NCBI GenBank assembly: GCA_003132865.1
Contig: PKYZ01000650.1
Location: forward strand, 1-43,810
Length of the DNA: 43,810 bases
DNA from: Bryobacterales bacterium
GTDB taxonomy: Bacteria > Acidobacteriota > Terriglobia > Bryobacterales > Bryobacteraceae
Direction: 5' to 3'
Shown: positions 1 through 9,515 of the stretch, piece after piece
Layout: each line of letters opens with the position of its first letter
Numbering within the stretch: the stretch's first letter is position 1
Program-made: the position numbers and the translations under genes
Notes under the pieces: generated by a model
The model's database searches: none
What the model saw: only the letters and a program-made list of their open reading frames with translations
What the model was told of the DNA's origin: nothing

Positions 1-68
1 CGGCGCTGCCAAGATTGGCGAATGTCGAACTACCCAGGTGTGCTGAGTGCAGAAAGGGGCATGAAGCC

Positions 69-362
69 ATGGCGGACAAACTCAAACTACCTGCCAGCGA
101 GGCCGAAGAGGCGCAATGGTGGTACGACCACCGCGAAGAAGTCACCAAAGCTTTCGAGGATGCTGCGGCCCGCGGCGAACTACTCACCGGCTCGGCCGCC
201 AAGCTCGGCCGGCCAGCCCGGAACTGGCGTAACCCCGGCCACGACAATTCAGCTCGCCCCCCAGGACATCTCCCGGGCGCGTGTGCTCGCCGCCAAGCGT
301 GTGGTCTGCTAGCAGACCTACCTCAAGCTGCTGTCCACGAGGCTCTTGCAGCCGAAGAGTAA
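69..362 (+). pseudogene. Decayed CopG/BrnA-type antitoxin gene
   Basis: The ATG at 69 opens a frame that starts MADKLKLPASEAEEAQWWYD, a pattern typical of CopG/BrnA-like antitoxins whose N-terminus is acidic and Trp-rich. From about 220 the family-like sequence (TIQLAPQDISRARVLAAKR, then QTYLKLL) continues in another frame and contains an in-frame TAG after KRVVC, where the family usually has a Tyr. The end VHEALAAEE returns to the first frame and stops at 362. Two compensating frameshifts plus a nonsense codon therefore separate the parts. The ribbon-helix-helix-like C-terminal segment is recognisable, but no intact protein can be made. No toxin partner is visible in the 68 bases upstream. 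The family assignment rests on motif memory. Confidence 0.6.
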
Positions 363-984
363 AAAGTCGCCAGCTAATACCAGTGATCGATGAACCTCGT
401 GATCACGCCCCATCTGCTTTTTTTGCGGCCTGATAACAAAGCACCTTCCCTCTAAACTAGCCCGTGTCTGCCCGGCCAGGATTTCACCGCGCGATACAAT
501 TGAGTTAAGGGGTGTTCGCGTGCTCTCAAAGCGCTGACGTCAACGTACTCAGGCGTCTCTGATCCAGGTTATGTAGAATCAATAAGTTGGGCTTTGTTTG
601 TTCAAAAGCGTGTGCCGATCCGGGGCCGCCGACCCGCAGGCCAGTCTCTAATATTGGGCAGCGTTTGGCGGGCTGATAGGCCGCGCCTGTCCAAGCCCCT
701 CTTTTAGCGATTGAGCAAGGCGATTGTGACCAAGTCGCAAATCGACCAATGGAATAGCCATCGGCTTCTTCCGAAAATTCCCCGGCGCCAGCGACCGGAA
801 GTGCAAGGGACGATATGTCGTGGGAACCATGAAAATAAACGGCTTAACATCATTGGCTTTGTTCGGCAGAAAACTTCGCGAACTGCTCGACCGCCATCCG
901 CCCCCATTTTCATCCTCACGTGGCCAACGCCTGACCAGGCGTCTTGTGTGAGAATTCAGAAAGGTAGCCTCAACGGCATCCGAT
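363..984. other. Intergenic region with no supported gene
   Basis: About 620 bases lie between the broken antitoxin and the amidotransferase. Open frames here are short or antisense and resemble no family. The promoter of the downstream plus-strand operon must lie here or further upstream, but I see no clear -35/-10 pair. An AAAGG about 20 bases before the 985 start is too far away to be a good ribosome binding site. Confidence 0.5.
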
Positions 985-2889
985 ATGTGTGGCATCGCAG
1001 GATTCGTCACCCGCACCCCCGGCGCATCGCCGGATTCGCTCGTCGCCCGCATGACGGACACCATCCGCCATCGCGGCCCCGACGGCTCCGGCTACTATCG
1101 CGATCCCTTCGCCTCCCTGGGCCACCGCCGCCTCAGCATCATCGATGTCCGCGACGGCCACCAGCCCATGTCCAACGAAGATGGCACGCTCTGGATTACC
1201 TATAACGGCGAAATCTTCAATCACGCCGATCTCCGCCCCGCCCTCGAACAGGCCGGCCATCAATACCGCACCCGCTGCGACACCGAAACCATCCTCCACG
1301 CCTACGAGCAATACGGCCCGGATTGCGTGACGCGCTTCCGGGGCATGTTCTCCTTCGCCATCTGGGACAAAAACACCCGCACGCTGTTCTGCGCTCGCGA
1401 CCGTCTCGGCAAAAAGCCTTTCTACTACTATTGGGACGGCCGCCTGTTTGCCTTCGCCTCCGAGATCAAAGCGCTGCTCGAGCATCCCGCCATCTCCCCG
1501 CGATTCGAAGAATCGCTGCTCTCCGAATACCTCACATTCGGCTACTGCTCCGGCGAGCAGACGCTGTTCTCCGGCATCCGCAAGCTCATGCCGGGCCACT
1601 GGCTTCGGCTCACGCCCGAACAACTCGAAATCCGCCAGTATTGGGAGATCCCCTGCCCCACTTCTCATGAAAGCCGCGACGACCAATCCTGGATCGCCGA
1701 ATGCCGTGCCCGCCTGGAAGAAGCCGTTCGCACGCGCCTCATGAGCGACGTGCCCCTCGGCATGTTCCTCTCCGGCGGCGTCGATTCCAGCGCCATCGCC
1801 GCGCTCATGAAGCCCATCTCTAGCGGGCCTGTCAAGACCTTCGCCGTCGGCTATCGCGAGCAGGCCTTCAGCGAGCTTCCCTACGCCCGCCAGGTCGCGG
1901 AAAAAATCGGTACCGAACACCACGAAGTCGTCATCGGCCGGGACGATTTCTTCAACGCCCTGCCGCAACTAATCTGGCACGAAGACGAGCCCATCAGTTG
2001 GCCCTCCAGCGTCTCTCTCTATTTCGTATCGCGCCTGGCCGCGGAGCAGGTGAAGGTCGTCCTCACCGGCGAAGGCAGCGACGAGTTATTCGCCGGTTAC
2101 GCCCGCTATCGCACTTATATCCTCAACCAGCGGTTGATGAAGGCCTACGGCGCGGTACCCCGCTCCTTGCGCGATTCCCTCCGCTCCGGCATCGCCAACT
2201 CCCGCCTGCTTTCCGCCAACATCCGCCGCAAGCTGCAGCATTCCGTTCTAGGCCGCGGCGAAGATCTCGAAGCCCTCTACCTCGATAACTTCTACTCCGC
2301 CTTCTCACGCGCCGAGCAGGAACGCTTGCTGAACAGGCCTTTCGGGGCTACTTACGATTCCTTCCTGCATTACTGGAACGGGCAGCCGGATGCCGCCCTG
2401 CTCCCTCGCATGCTCTACGCGGACCAGAAAACCTACCTCGTCGAGCTGCTCATGAAGCAGGACCAGATGAGCATGGCCTGCTCCATCGAAAGCCGCGTCC
2501 CCTTTCTGGACCACCAGTTTGTCGAATTCGCCGCCACCGTTCCCGATCGCCTGAAGCTCCGCGGCGGCGTCGGCAAGTACATTCTGAAGCGCGCCGTCGA
2601 AGACATCCTCCCGCGCGACATCGTCTATCGCAAGAAAATGGGCTTCCCCACGCCACTCCGCCAATGGCTGATGGACCCCAGCGCCGATGCCCTGATCGCC
2701 CAGCTTCAGGATCGCGAGGGCCTGCTGGCCCCCTATATCGATTTCACTTACTTGAACGATCTCCTCTCCCGCCACAAAAGCGGCCTCGAAGATGCCACTG
2801 ATCGCATCTGGCGCCTCCTGAACCTGCAGCTCTGGGGCAACATCTTCATCACCAGTAGGACAGGCATCCTTGCGTGTCCCCTCCCATGA
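985..2889 (+). CDS. asnB: Asparagine synthase (glutamine-hydrolysing) / amidotransferase
   Basis: This 634-residue protein has the full AsnB layout. The N-terminal class II glutamine amidotransferase domain begins MCGIAGF, with Cys2 as the nucleophile. The C-terminal synthase domain contains the ATP-binding PP-loop SGGVDSS near residue 263. The family makes asparagine from aspartate and glutamine. In exopolysaccharide loci, AsnB-like proteins are thought to amidate sugars or peptides instead. It is the first gene of a tight plus-strand operon, and its TGA overlaps the next ATG (ATGA at 2886). The last residues after LWGNIFI come from a dispersed palindromic repeat and do not look native. The start is fixed by the need for Cys at position 2. 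Confidence 0.93.
   Translation: MCGIAGFVTRTPGASPDSLVARMTDTIRHRGPDGSGYYRDPFASLGHRRLSIIDVRDGHQPMSNEDGTLWITYNGEIFNHADLRPALEQAGHQYRTRCDTETILHAYEQYGPDCVTRFRGMFSFAIWDKNTRTLFCARDRLGKKPFYYYWDGRLFAFASEIKALLEHPAISPRFEESLLSEYLTFGYCSGEQTLFSGIRKLMPGHWLRLTPEQLEIRQYWEIPCPTSHESRDDQSWIAECRARLEEAVRTRLMSDVPLGMFLSGGVDSSAIAALMKPISSGPVKTFAVGYREQAFSELPYARQVAEKIGTEHHEVVIGRDDFFNALPQLIWHEDEPISWPSSVSLYFVSRLAAEQVKVVLTGEGSDELFAGYARYRTYILNQRLMKAYGAVPRSLRDSLRSGIANSRLLSANIRRKLQHSVLGRGEDLEALYLDNFYSAFSRAEQERLLNRPFGATYDSFLHYWNGQPDAALLPRMLYADQKTYLVELLMKQDQMSMACSIESRVPFLDHQFVEFAATVPDRLKLRGGVGKYILKRAVEDILPRDIVYRKKMGFPTPLRQWLMDPSADALIAQLQDREGLLAPYIDFTYLNDLLSRHKSGLEDATDRIWRLLNLQLWGNIFITSRTGILACPLP
2858..2879. repeat. Dispersed palindrome at the 3' end of asnB
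   Basis: The sequence is GGACAGGC, a short loop, then TGCGTGTCC. With one base changed it would be the perfect palindrome GGACAGGC-ATCCTT-GCCTGTCC. The same arms, GGACAGGC and GCCTGTCC, form a perfect palindrome at 22528-22548. It replaces the natural C-terminus of AsnB and sits directly before the start of the next gene. Confidence 0.6.
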
Positions 2890-4667
2890 ATCTCACCCGC
2901 CTGCTGCAAATGAGCCCGGCCGAACTAAGCACCCGCGCCCAACAAGCATTCTCCAAACGCTGGAGCAAACCCCCAGCCTGTCGGCTAATCCAGTCCTCCG
3001 CTGCCCGGGCCTTCCCAGACCTGCCCCCGCTAGCCTCGCTCGCGCCAGCCGAAAAAATCTGCCAACACCGCTTCGATCTCCTAGGCTACAAAGACCTCGA
3101 TTTCGGCACCCCCATCGACTGGCACTTCGACCCCGTGCACCGCAAGCGCGCCCCCCGCAAGCCCTGGTACCAAATCCCATTCCTCGACTTCAACCAAATC
3201 GGCGACCACAAAATCATCTGGGAGCTGAACCGCCACCAGCACCTGGTCACGCTCGCCCAAGCCTGTTTCCGCGACGAAATCCTAGCCCAATGGACTCACT
3301 GGCAAAGTGAAAACCCATACCCCATCGGCATCAACTGGGCCAGCTCGCTGGAGGTCGCCTTCCGTGCCCTGTCCTGGCTCTGGGTCCGCCACTTCCTGGG
3401 AGATTTCCACGACGGCCTGCTCCCCGCTCTCCACCTCCACGGCTGGTACATCGAGCGCTTTCTGTCCACCTACTTCTCCCCGAACACGCACTTGCTAGGC
3501 GAAGGCGTGGCGCTCTTCTCCATCGGCCTGCTCTGTCCGCAAATCGCCGACGCGCCGCGCTGGCAAACCCGCGGCTGGGAAATCGTCCTGCGACAAGCCG
3601 AAACCCAAGTTCGCTCCGACGGCTTCCACTTCGAGCAATCCGTCTACTACCACATCTACGCCCTCGATTTCTTCCAGTTCGCACGAACCCTGGCTGCAAA
3701 GAATGCGCTCCCCATCCCACCATCATTTGATCGCACAATCGAAAAAATGAGCGACGCTCTAGCAGCTCTCTCCCAAGCCGGCCGCCCGCCAAACTTCGGA
3801 GACGACGACGGAGGCCGCTTCATCGTCTCTCCGCGTCTCCGCGTCTCCGCGTCTCTCCCTCTCACGGTAGGCGGAATCTACACCATGACCGATCCGCCCT
3901 CCCAACTCTTCATCGACGCCGGCCCTCAGGGCGCCCTCACCGCCGGGCACGGCCATGCCGACGCCCTGAGCGTCCAACTCATCACCGCTGGCCGCCCCGT
4001 CCTGATCGATCCCGGAACCTTCTGCTACGTCTGCCCCGAGCGTGATCGATTCCGCGGCACTGCCGCCCACAACACACTTCAAGTGGACGGCCGCGACCAA
4101 GCCCAGCCTAACGGCCCCTTCGCCTGGACCGGCATGCCCGAAACCACCGTCGAGCGCTGGCACACCGGCGAAACCTTCGATCTCTTCGCCGGTCATCACA
4201 ACGGCTACCATCCCGTCATCCATCACCGTTGGGTTTTCGGACTCAAAAACAAGTTCTGGCTGGTCCGCGATGTTGTAACTTTTAGTGGGGCAGGCTCCCA
4301 GCCTGCGGCGGCCTCCCAGGCCGCCCCACTTCATCGCCTCGACATCCACTGGCACTATCTCGACGACCACGACCTCGCCATCCTGCCGCCCACCGGCCAC
4401 ACCTGGTCCCAGTCAATCGAGCGTTGGGACTGGTCCCCCGTCTACGGCAAAAAAGACCCCGCCTTCGTCCTGCGATTCAGCACCGAAACTTCCCTACCAG
4501 CCGAATTCGCCGTGCTGCTCGTGCCTTCCGAACCTGGAGCGTTCACCCAAACCGGGCTCGGCGCCTACCGCTACGAAGATCCCCAGGCTTCGCACGACTT
4601 CATCTTCGGCGACCGCTTTGTCTATCGCGCTACCGGCCCCGCAGGTGTCACGGAATTCGCCATATGA
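2886..4667 (+). CDS. Heparinase II/III family protein (polysaccharide lyase-like)
   Basis: This protein of about 593 residues has an N-terminal helical (alpha/alpha toroid) half and a C-terminal heparinase II/III-like beta domain. The conserved GHGHADALS motif lies around residue 354. Members cleave uronic-acid polysaccharides by elimination, and copies inside EPS loci are thought to trim or edit the polymer. ATG 2886 overlaps the asnB stop and is preferred over GTG 2874. Its own stop overlaps the next ATG (4664-4667). Two stretches look like inserted dispersed repeats kept in frame: residues near 316-323 (three 8-bp units) and a hairpin-forming segment near residue 467 encoding SGAGSQPAAASQAAP. 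I see no signal peptide, so export is uncertain. Confidence 0.85.
   Translation: MNLTRLLQMSPAELSTRAQQAFSKRWSKPPACRLIQSSAARAFPDLPPLASLAPAEKICQHRFDLLGYKDLDFGTPIDWHFDPVHRKRAPRKPWYQIPFLDFNQIGDHKIIWELNRHQHLVTLAQACFRDEILAQWTHWQSENPYPIGINWASSLEVAFRALSWLWVRHFLGDFHDGLLPALHLHGWYIERFLSTYFSPNTHLLGEGVALFSIGLLCPQIADAPRWQTRGWEIVLRQAETQVRSDGFHFEQSVYYHIYALDFFQFARTLAAKNALPIPPSFDRTIEKMSDALAALSQAGRPPNFGDDDGGRFIVSPRLRVSASLPLTVGGIYTMTDPPSQLFIDAGPQGALTAGHGHADALSVQLITAGRPVLIDPGTFCYVCPERDRFRGTAAHNTLQVDGRDQAQPNGPFAWTGMPETTVERWHTGETFDLFAGHHNGYHPVIHHRWVFGLKNKFWLVRDVVTFSGAGSQPAAASQAAPLHRLDIHWHYLDDHDLAILPPTGHTWSQSIERWDWSPVYGKKDPAFVLRFSTETSLPAEFAVLLVPSEPGAFTQTGLGAYRYEDPQASHDFIFGDRFVYRATGPAGVTEFAI
3831..3854. repeat. Three tandem CCGCGTCT units inside the heparinase-like gene
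   Basis: CCGCGTCT occurs three times head to tail, followed by a partial CTCTCC run. The 24 bases keep the reading frame and encode roughly PRLRVSAS between the two domains. CTCCGCGTCT-type runs are known as dispersed repeats in several bacterial genomes. Confidence 0.7.
4284..4330. repeat. 47-bp two-hairpin palindromic element inside the heparinase-like gene
   Basis: Outer arms AGTGGG and CCCACT close two adjacent perfect hairpins. The first is GCAGGCT-CCC-AGCCTGC at 4290-4306. The second is GGCGGCCT-CCC-AGGCCGCC at 4307-4325. The element is translated in frame as a low-complexity Ala/Ser/Gly/Gln patch within the C-terminal domain. It looks like a mobile palindrome tolerated inside a coding sequence. 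Confidence 0.8.
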
Positions 4668-5860
4668 AACTTCTATGGGTCAAAGCCGGAGGCCTGCTTC
4701 CCCCCGACATGGGCGGCAAGATCCGCAGCTACAATATCCTCAAACAACTCGCCCGCCGGCACGAGATCACGCTCTTCACCTTCTACCCGGAGCATCCCGA
4801 CGACCAGCATCTCCGCGGCAACGGCATGTTCTCAAAGCTCGTGCCCGTCCCCTTGCCGCTCCCGCCACGCCGCAGCCTCGGCGAGTATGCGCGCTCCGCC
4901 CGTATGATGGCCGCCGGCCGCCCCGTCACCATTGACAAGTTTCTCTACCCCGAAGTGCGCCGCCGCTATGCCGAACTGCTCGCATCCGCCACTTTCGATG
5001 TGGTCGTTTGCGACTTCCTCGTGCCAGGCTCGCTCATGCACTGGAAAACACCACCGCCCACCATCCTGTTCACCCACAATGTGGAGGCCCAGGTTTGGGA
5101 GCGCCACTACAAGGTCACTACCAATCCGTTCATGAAAACCGCCTGCTGGCTGGAATCGCGCGCGCTGGCCGGCGCCGAGCGCCGATATGTGGAACTGGCG
5201 GATCACGTGTTAGCCGTTTCGGAAAACGATCGCGCGTTTTTTCTCCAATATGTCGACCCCAGCCGCGTCTCCGTGATCCCCACCGGCGTGGATACCGAAT
5301 ACTTCCGGCCTTGCCCCGATCCGGAACAGCCGGACACCATGGCCTTCACCGGTACCATGGACTGGATGCCGAACGAAGACGGCGTCGCCTACTTTGTTGA
5401 CAAGATCCTCCCGCTCATCCGGCACGAAATTCCGGACGCAGCCTTTTGGGCCGTGGGCCGCCGCCCCCCGCGGCGCATTCAAGCCCTGGCATCCGGCAAC
5501 GTAGTAGTAACCGGCGCGGTGGACGATATCCGCCCGTATCTCGGCAAAGCCGCGGTGTGCGTTGTCCCGCTGCGCAGCGGCAGTGGAACGCGCATCAAGA
5601 TCTTCGAAGCCATGGCCATGGGCAAAGCCGTGATCTCGACCACCATGGGCGCCGAAGGCCTGCCCGTGCGCCACGGCGAGAACATTATTCTGGCCGACGA
5701 CCCCGCCGATTTCGCCCGCCAGGTGGTCCAACTCTTGCGCGATCCGCAGCGCCGCGCGCAACTGGGCCGGGCCGCACGCCAGCTTGTCGAAGAGAACTAT
5801 GGGTGGCCGTCGGTGGCCGCACACTTCGACCAAATCATGCAGGCCGTGGTAAACGGATGA
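4664..5860 (+). CDS. GT4 glycosyltransferase (EPS-associated sugar transferase type)
   Basis: This 398-residue protein starts MKLLWVKAGGLLPPDMGGKI, like the GT4 transferases of exosortase-associated polysaccharide loci. The Rossmann-like C-terminal half contains IPTGVDTEYF, the sugar-nucleotide region FTGTMDWMPNEDG and the late segment RIKIFEAMAMGKAVIST, which carries the usual E-x7-E-type acidic positions. It should transfer a sugar from an NDP donor to a growing lipid-linked chain in the cytoplasm. ATG 4664 lies in an ATGA overlap with the upstream stop, and its own stop overlaps ATG 5857 in the same way, so the genes are probably translationally coupled. Donor and acceptor cannot be read from sequence. 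Confidence 0.88.
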   Translation: MKLLWVKAGGLLPPDMGGKIRSYNILKQLARRHEITLFTFYPEHPDDQHLRGNGMFSKLVPVPLPLPPRRSLGEYARSARMMAAGRPVTIDKFLYPEVRRRYAELLASATFDVVVCDFLVPGSLMHWKTPPPTILFTHNVEAQVWERHYKVTTNPFMKTACWLESRALAGAERRYVELADHVLAVSENDRAFFLQYVDPSRVSVIPTGVDTEYFRPCPDPEQPDTMAFTGTMDWMPNEDGVAYFVDKILPLIRHEIPDAAFWAVGRRPPRRIQALASGNVVVTGAVDDIRPYLGKAAVCVVPLRSGSGTRIKIFEAMAMGKAVISTTMGAEGLPVRHGENIILADDPADFARQVVQLLRDPQRRAQLGRAARQLVEENYGWPSVAAHFDQIMQAVVNG

Positions 5861-7464
5861 CAACGTCGACGGTCCGTCGCCTCCTGCTGGCATATGCGGC
5901 GCTAAACGCTGTTCTCTACAGCATGCTGCTCCCGCTATGGGAGGGATTCGACGAGCCATTTCATTTTGGCTATGTGCAGCAACTGGCGAACGGTCAAGGC
6001 CTCCCCGACGCCCGGAGCGCGCGCTTATCGCGCGAGGTCTGGCAGGCTATCCTGCGCGCGCCGGCCAGCGATCCCGTGAAAGCGAACTTACCCGACGTGG
6101 TCACGTACGCTGAGTACTTTTCGTGGCCGTCGGAGCGTAGATCCGCCGCGCAACGGAGCCTGCGCGACATCCCCCGGGATTACCGCTGGCAACTGTCGAA
6201 TGCCGGCAATTATGAAGCGCACCATGCGCCTCTGGCGTATATTCTGCTGTCGGTTCCGGAGCGTCTTCTGGCAGGCACTCCGCTTCCGCCGCGTGTCTTG
6301 ATCCTGCGAATCATTGCCGCTTTGGCCGGTTCCTTCCTTCTATTCACCGCCACCGTTGCCTTATGTTCCGAACTCTCGATCGGCGAGGCGCAGCGGAACG
6401 TTGTGTTGTTCTGCGTTCTGTCGTCGCAAATGACCTGGGCCACTCTGGCACACGTGGCGAACGATTGGCTGGCGGTGCCGCTCGCGGTTTGGACGTTGGT
6501 GTTCATGATTCGCGCCGCTTCGTCCCCAACGCCCGCCAATCTTGCGTCAGCCTCGTTGATCCTGTCCGCCGGATTGCTTACCAAGGCCTACTTCCTGGCG
6601 CTAGTGCCCGTGCTGTCCGGAATCTCCGCGATCAGGGGAAGAGTCCGTGGGTTCCTCACGCACGCGGCCGTAATCGCGATTTGCGCGGGACCCTGGTACG
6701 TCCGCAACTACCGTCTGTACCACGTCGTTACCGGCATGCAGGAAGCGCGTGCTGGCATTGGCCCATCCAAAGTTCTCGGCGCGGCATTCGTCCTCCATTG
6801 GCCGCCCGTGGTGGCGACCAGTATTCGCGCCGCGCTGTGGACCGCCAACAACACGCTCCGCAGCTTCTCGTTGGTTACGATGAATCTGGTTGTCGCGGTG
6901 TGTGCGGCCGCCTTCTTGCTCTGGATCTTCAGCCGCCATACCCTCCGGGAGTGGGTGGTGGTGGCTTACTGCGCGGCGTTCGCATTAGCCATCGCTTATG
7001 CGGCCGTGGTTGTGTACGTTGGCACTGGCAATCCGTTATCCACGCCGTCTGCATGGTACGCCCAGGTCCTGGTGGCGCCCACCCTGTCGCTTCTGCTGCT
7101 TGGAACCGCCAGGTGGCCGCGAATTGGAAAGGTCTTGGCGATTTCGATCGCTCTCTTGTTTGGGTACGTGCTTGCCGTCACCTACGTTTTCAAGTTGATT
7201 CCGCTCTATGCCGGGTACCAGGGACGCGGCTCCTTGAGAGACATCGCCGCGCTGTATCTGAGCAGATTCCATATTTTGAGCGCCAACCTCAATTCGGTTG
7301 CCCTCGGTCCGGCCCCGCTTATCTTCGCCATGACGTTCGGAGTTATCCTGCTGATCCTGGCGCTGGAGGCTCTGCTGGTTCGTGGTATCCTCGCGTCTTG
7401 CGCAAGATCCTCTTCGTATTCGGCACCCGCCCCGAGGCCATCAAGCTCTGCCCGGTGCTATTGA
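5857..7464 (+). CDS. Polytopic membrane protein, GT-C/PMT-like glycosyltransferase
   Basis: The protein has 535 residues and about ten hydrophobic segments. Near the N-terminus, after the first membrane helix, is [13 protein letters not shown]. This matches the acidic D-E-x-x-H motif in the first periplasmic loop of GT-C enzymes, which use polyprenyl-phosphate sugars. It would add a sugar on the outer face of the membrane. The start is fixed by an ATGA overlap with the GT4 gene. The last 35 or so residues ([17 protein letters not shown]) are hydrophilic and run 67 bases into wecB in another frame. The natural end may have been lost by a frameshift near 7395. The family call is from motif and topology only. 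Confidence 0.7.
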   Translation: MTTSTVRRLLLAYAALNAVLYSMLLPLWEGFDEPFHFGYVQQLANGQGLPDARSARLSREVWQAILRAPASDPVKANLPDVVTYAEYFSWPSERRSAAQRSLRDIPRDYRWQLSNAGNYEAHHAPLAYILLSVPERLLAGTPLPPRVLILRIIAALAGSFLLFTATVALCSELSIGEAQRNVVLFCVLSSQMTWATLAHVANDWLAVPLAVWTLVFMIRAASSPTPANLASASLILSAGLLTKAYFLALVPVLSGISAIRGRVRGFLTHAAVIAICAGPWYVRNYRLYHVVTGMQEARAGIGPSKVLGAAFVLHWPPVVATSIRAALWTANNTLRSFSLVTMNLVVAVCAAAFLLWIFSRHTLREWVVVAYCAAFALAIAYAAVVVYVGTGNPLSTPSAWYAQVLVAPTLSLLLLGTARWPRIGKVLAISIALLFGYVLAVTYVFKLIPLYAGYQGRGSLRDIAALYLSRFHILSANLNSVALGPAPLIFAMTFGVILLILALEALLVRGILASCARSSSYSAPAPRPSSSARCY

Positions 7465-8510
7465 ACCTGCGGCGGAACGCGCACTTTCAGGTGCGTGTCT
7501 GTGTGACAGCGCAGCACCGCTCGATGCTCGACCAGGTATTGGCCGCCTTCGAAGTCAGGCCGGATCACGACCTGGATTTGATGCAGCCCGGCCAGACGCT
7601 CGCGCAGATCACCGCGCGCATCCTGGCGGCCCTCGAGCCGGTAATCCAAGCCGGGCAACCGGACATGTTGCTCGTGCAGGGCGATACCACCACCACGCTC
7701 GCCGGCGCTTTGGCGGCCTTCTACCAACACGTGCCGGTGGGCCATGTGGAAGCCGGTCTGCGCACCGGCGACCTTGCGCAGCCATTTCCCGAAGAGATGA
7801 ACCGCGTGGTCGCCACCCGCCTCGCCGCCCTGCACTTCGCGCCCACCGAAACTGCGAAGAGTAACCTGCTGGCCGAAGGCGTCGACCCGCGGCGTATCTC
7901 CGTCACCGGCAATTCGGGAATCGACGCAGTGCTGTATGTGCGTGACGCATTGGCGGCTGGGCGGCTGCCCGGAGGTACGTGGCCCCAATTGGATGCATCC
8001 AAGAAACTGATCGTAGTCACCGCCCACCGCCGGGAAAGCTTCGGCGAAGGCTTCGCGCACATTTGCGAAGCTCTGGCTCGTCTTGCCAGACGCGACGATA
8101 TCCAACTGATTTATCCGGTGCATCGCAATCCGAACGTCATGGACCCGGTGTACCGGCAGTTGGACGGGCTGGCGAATGTGTTTCTGGTCGAGCCTCTGGA
8201 CTACGTCCCCTTCGTGGATCTGATGCGCCGCGCCTACCTCCTGATCACCGATTCAGGTGGCATCCAGGAAGAAGGGCCTTCGCTCGGAAAGCCCATTCTC
8301 GTGATGCGGGAAAAGACCGAGCGGCCCGAAGCGGTGGCCGCCGGCACCGTGAAACTGGTGGGCACGGACGCAGACCGGATCGTGTACGAAGCAGAGCGCT
8401 TGCTGGACGACGAAGCGGAGTACAGCCGCATGGCGCGCATCCACAATCCGTACGGCGATGGACGCGCCAGCGGCCGCATCCGCCAGGCGGTCGAGGCGTA
8501 CTTTGGCTAG
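7398..8510 (+). CDS. wecB: UDP-N-acetylglucosamine 2-epimerase (non-hydrolysing)
   Basis: Non-hydrolysing 2-epimerases interconvert UDP-GlcNAc and UDP-ManNAc for surface polysaccharides. Starting at TTG 7398 the protein reads [17 protein letters not shown], the classic WecB opening, and is 370 residues long, the usual size. Conserved blocks are visible: [26 protein letters not shown] with the PFPEEMNR segment, [11 protein letters not shown], and the UDP-binding end [16 protein letters not shown] with REKTERPE. No ATG or GTG fits the family start, so TTG is chosen by alignment to the family opening. The start lies inside the upstream membrane protein gene. The TAG stop shares the bases CTAG at 8507-8510 with the stop of the convergent recombinase gene. 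Confidence 0.92.
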   Translation: MRKILFVFGTRPEAIKLCPVLLNLRRNAHFQVRVCVTAQHRSMLDQVLAAFEVRPDHDLDLMQPGQTLAQITARILAALEPVIQAGQPDMLLVQGDTTTTLAGALAAFYQHVPVGHVEAGLRTGDLAQPFPEEMNRVVATRLAALHFAPTETAKSNLLAEGVDPRRISVTGNSGIDAVLYVRDALAAGRLPGGTWPQLDASKKLIVVTAHRRESFGEGFAHICEALARLARRDDIQLIYPVHRNPNVMDPVYRQLDGLANVFLVEPLDYVPFVDLMRRAYLLITDSGGIQEEGPSLGKPILVMREKTERPEAVAAGTVKLVGTDADRIVYEAERLLDDEAEYSRMARIHNPYGDGRASGRIRQAVEAYFG

Positions 8511-9478
8511 AGACCAAGTTTGGTGGCTGCGTTGTCGCGAAACAGAGAACCCTCGCGGATGTACTTCCTTACAGTGGTCAGCGACCGGTGGCCGGTCTGC
8601 TTCATGATGGCCAACTCGCTGGCGCCATTCATGGCGGCCTGGGTGGCCAAACCCGCGCGTAGACTGTGGCCGGCGTACTGCACGGCTTCGAGACCAGCCC
8701 GTCCGGCGGCGCGCTTCACCAGATAGGCGACCGAATCCGCGTGCAGCGCTTCGCCGCTCACCAGCCCGTGTCGGTCTACGGCTCGAAACAACGGCCCAGC
8801 CGTAATGCCCGCCTGTTGCAGCCAGGCACGCAGCGCGCGCACTGGACAAGTCCGCGGATCGGAGCCATACGGCAGGGCCACTGGTCTTCCCTGCCCTTCC
8901 TGGTCGGTCTTCGACCTGCCGAGCCGCACGATGAGCCCATCCGGCGTCGTTTCCAGATCCTCGACGCGCAACGCGGCCAGTTCCGACCTTCGAAAGCCGC
9001 CGGCAAAACCGGCCAGCAGCAACGCCCGATCGCGCACCCCCTGGAGATCCTGCGGCAGCTCCGCGATGATGCGCCGGAGATCGGGCGTCAGGAACGGCTT
9101 CTTCCCATGTTGGGCCGTTCCTTTTTTGCGCTTGATTCCCTTCCAGACCTCACTGACGATGGCATTCTGCATCGTCGCGGGCGAAGGCTGGCCAGCCGCC
9201 TGGTGCGCCCGGTTGATGGTAGTGAGCCGTCGCGCGAGGCTGGAGGTCTTGAGCGTCGCCGCGCGATCGGTTAAGTATAGGGCTACGGTTTGGGGCAAGG
9301 CGGGCAAGGGCGCCAACTGATGGGCCTCGCACCACTGGCGAAAGTCCCTCCAGTCGGCCTGGTAAGCCCGGAGTGTGTTGCTGGCTTTTGCGGCTGCCGC
9401 AAATTCCTCAGCCTGCCGTCCGAGCGAAACTAGGCCGCTCTTATCGGATACCGTTTGGAGCGCGGCGATCTCAGGCAA
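8507..9478 (-). CDS. Tyrosine recombinase / integrase
   Basis: This 323-residue protein has a SAM-like N-terminal core-binding domain ([20 protein letters not shown]) and a complete C-terminal catalytic domain. The arginine is in [12 protein letters not shown], the HxxR box is HSLRAG, the second histidine is in TGHRSL and the nucleophilic tyrosine is in VRKYIREG. It should cut and join DNA at an attachment site. No ATG is in frame near the start; TTG 9478 is the longest choice and a TTG start is uncertain. It lies at the left edge of an accessory patch and converges on wecB with shared stop bases. A decayed relative lies at 10462-10665. Phage integrase or site-specific island integrase both fit. 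Confidence 0.88.
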   Translation of the reverse strand: MPEIAALQTVSDKSGLVSLGRQAEEFAAAAKASNTLRAYQADWRDFRQWCEAHQLAPLPALPQTVALYLTDRAATLKTSSLARRLTTINRAHQAAGQPSPATMQNAIVSEVWKGIKRKKGTAQHGKKPFLTPDLRRIIAELPQDLQGVRDRALLLAGFAGGFRRSELAALRVEDLETTPDGLIVRLGRSKTDQEGQGRPVALPYGSDPRTCPVRALRAWLQQAGITAGPLFRAVDRHGLVSGEALHADSVAYLVKRAAGRAGLEAVQYAGHSLRAGLATQAAMNGASELAIMKQTGHRSLTTVRKYIREGSLFRDNAATKLGL

Positions 9479-9515
9479 TGCGCGATTCTATCACGCCGCC
9501 ACCACCCGGAGCGAT

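Noticed and set aside
648..1064. Minus-strand frame of 138 codons upstream of and overlapping asnB
   Set aside because: It overlaps the conserved AsnB start, has no family character and its composition is that of an antisense shadow.
970..1968. Long minus-strand frame of 332 codons opposite asnB
   Set aside because: High-GC third-position effect opposite a well-conserved gene; no recognisable domain.
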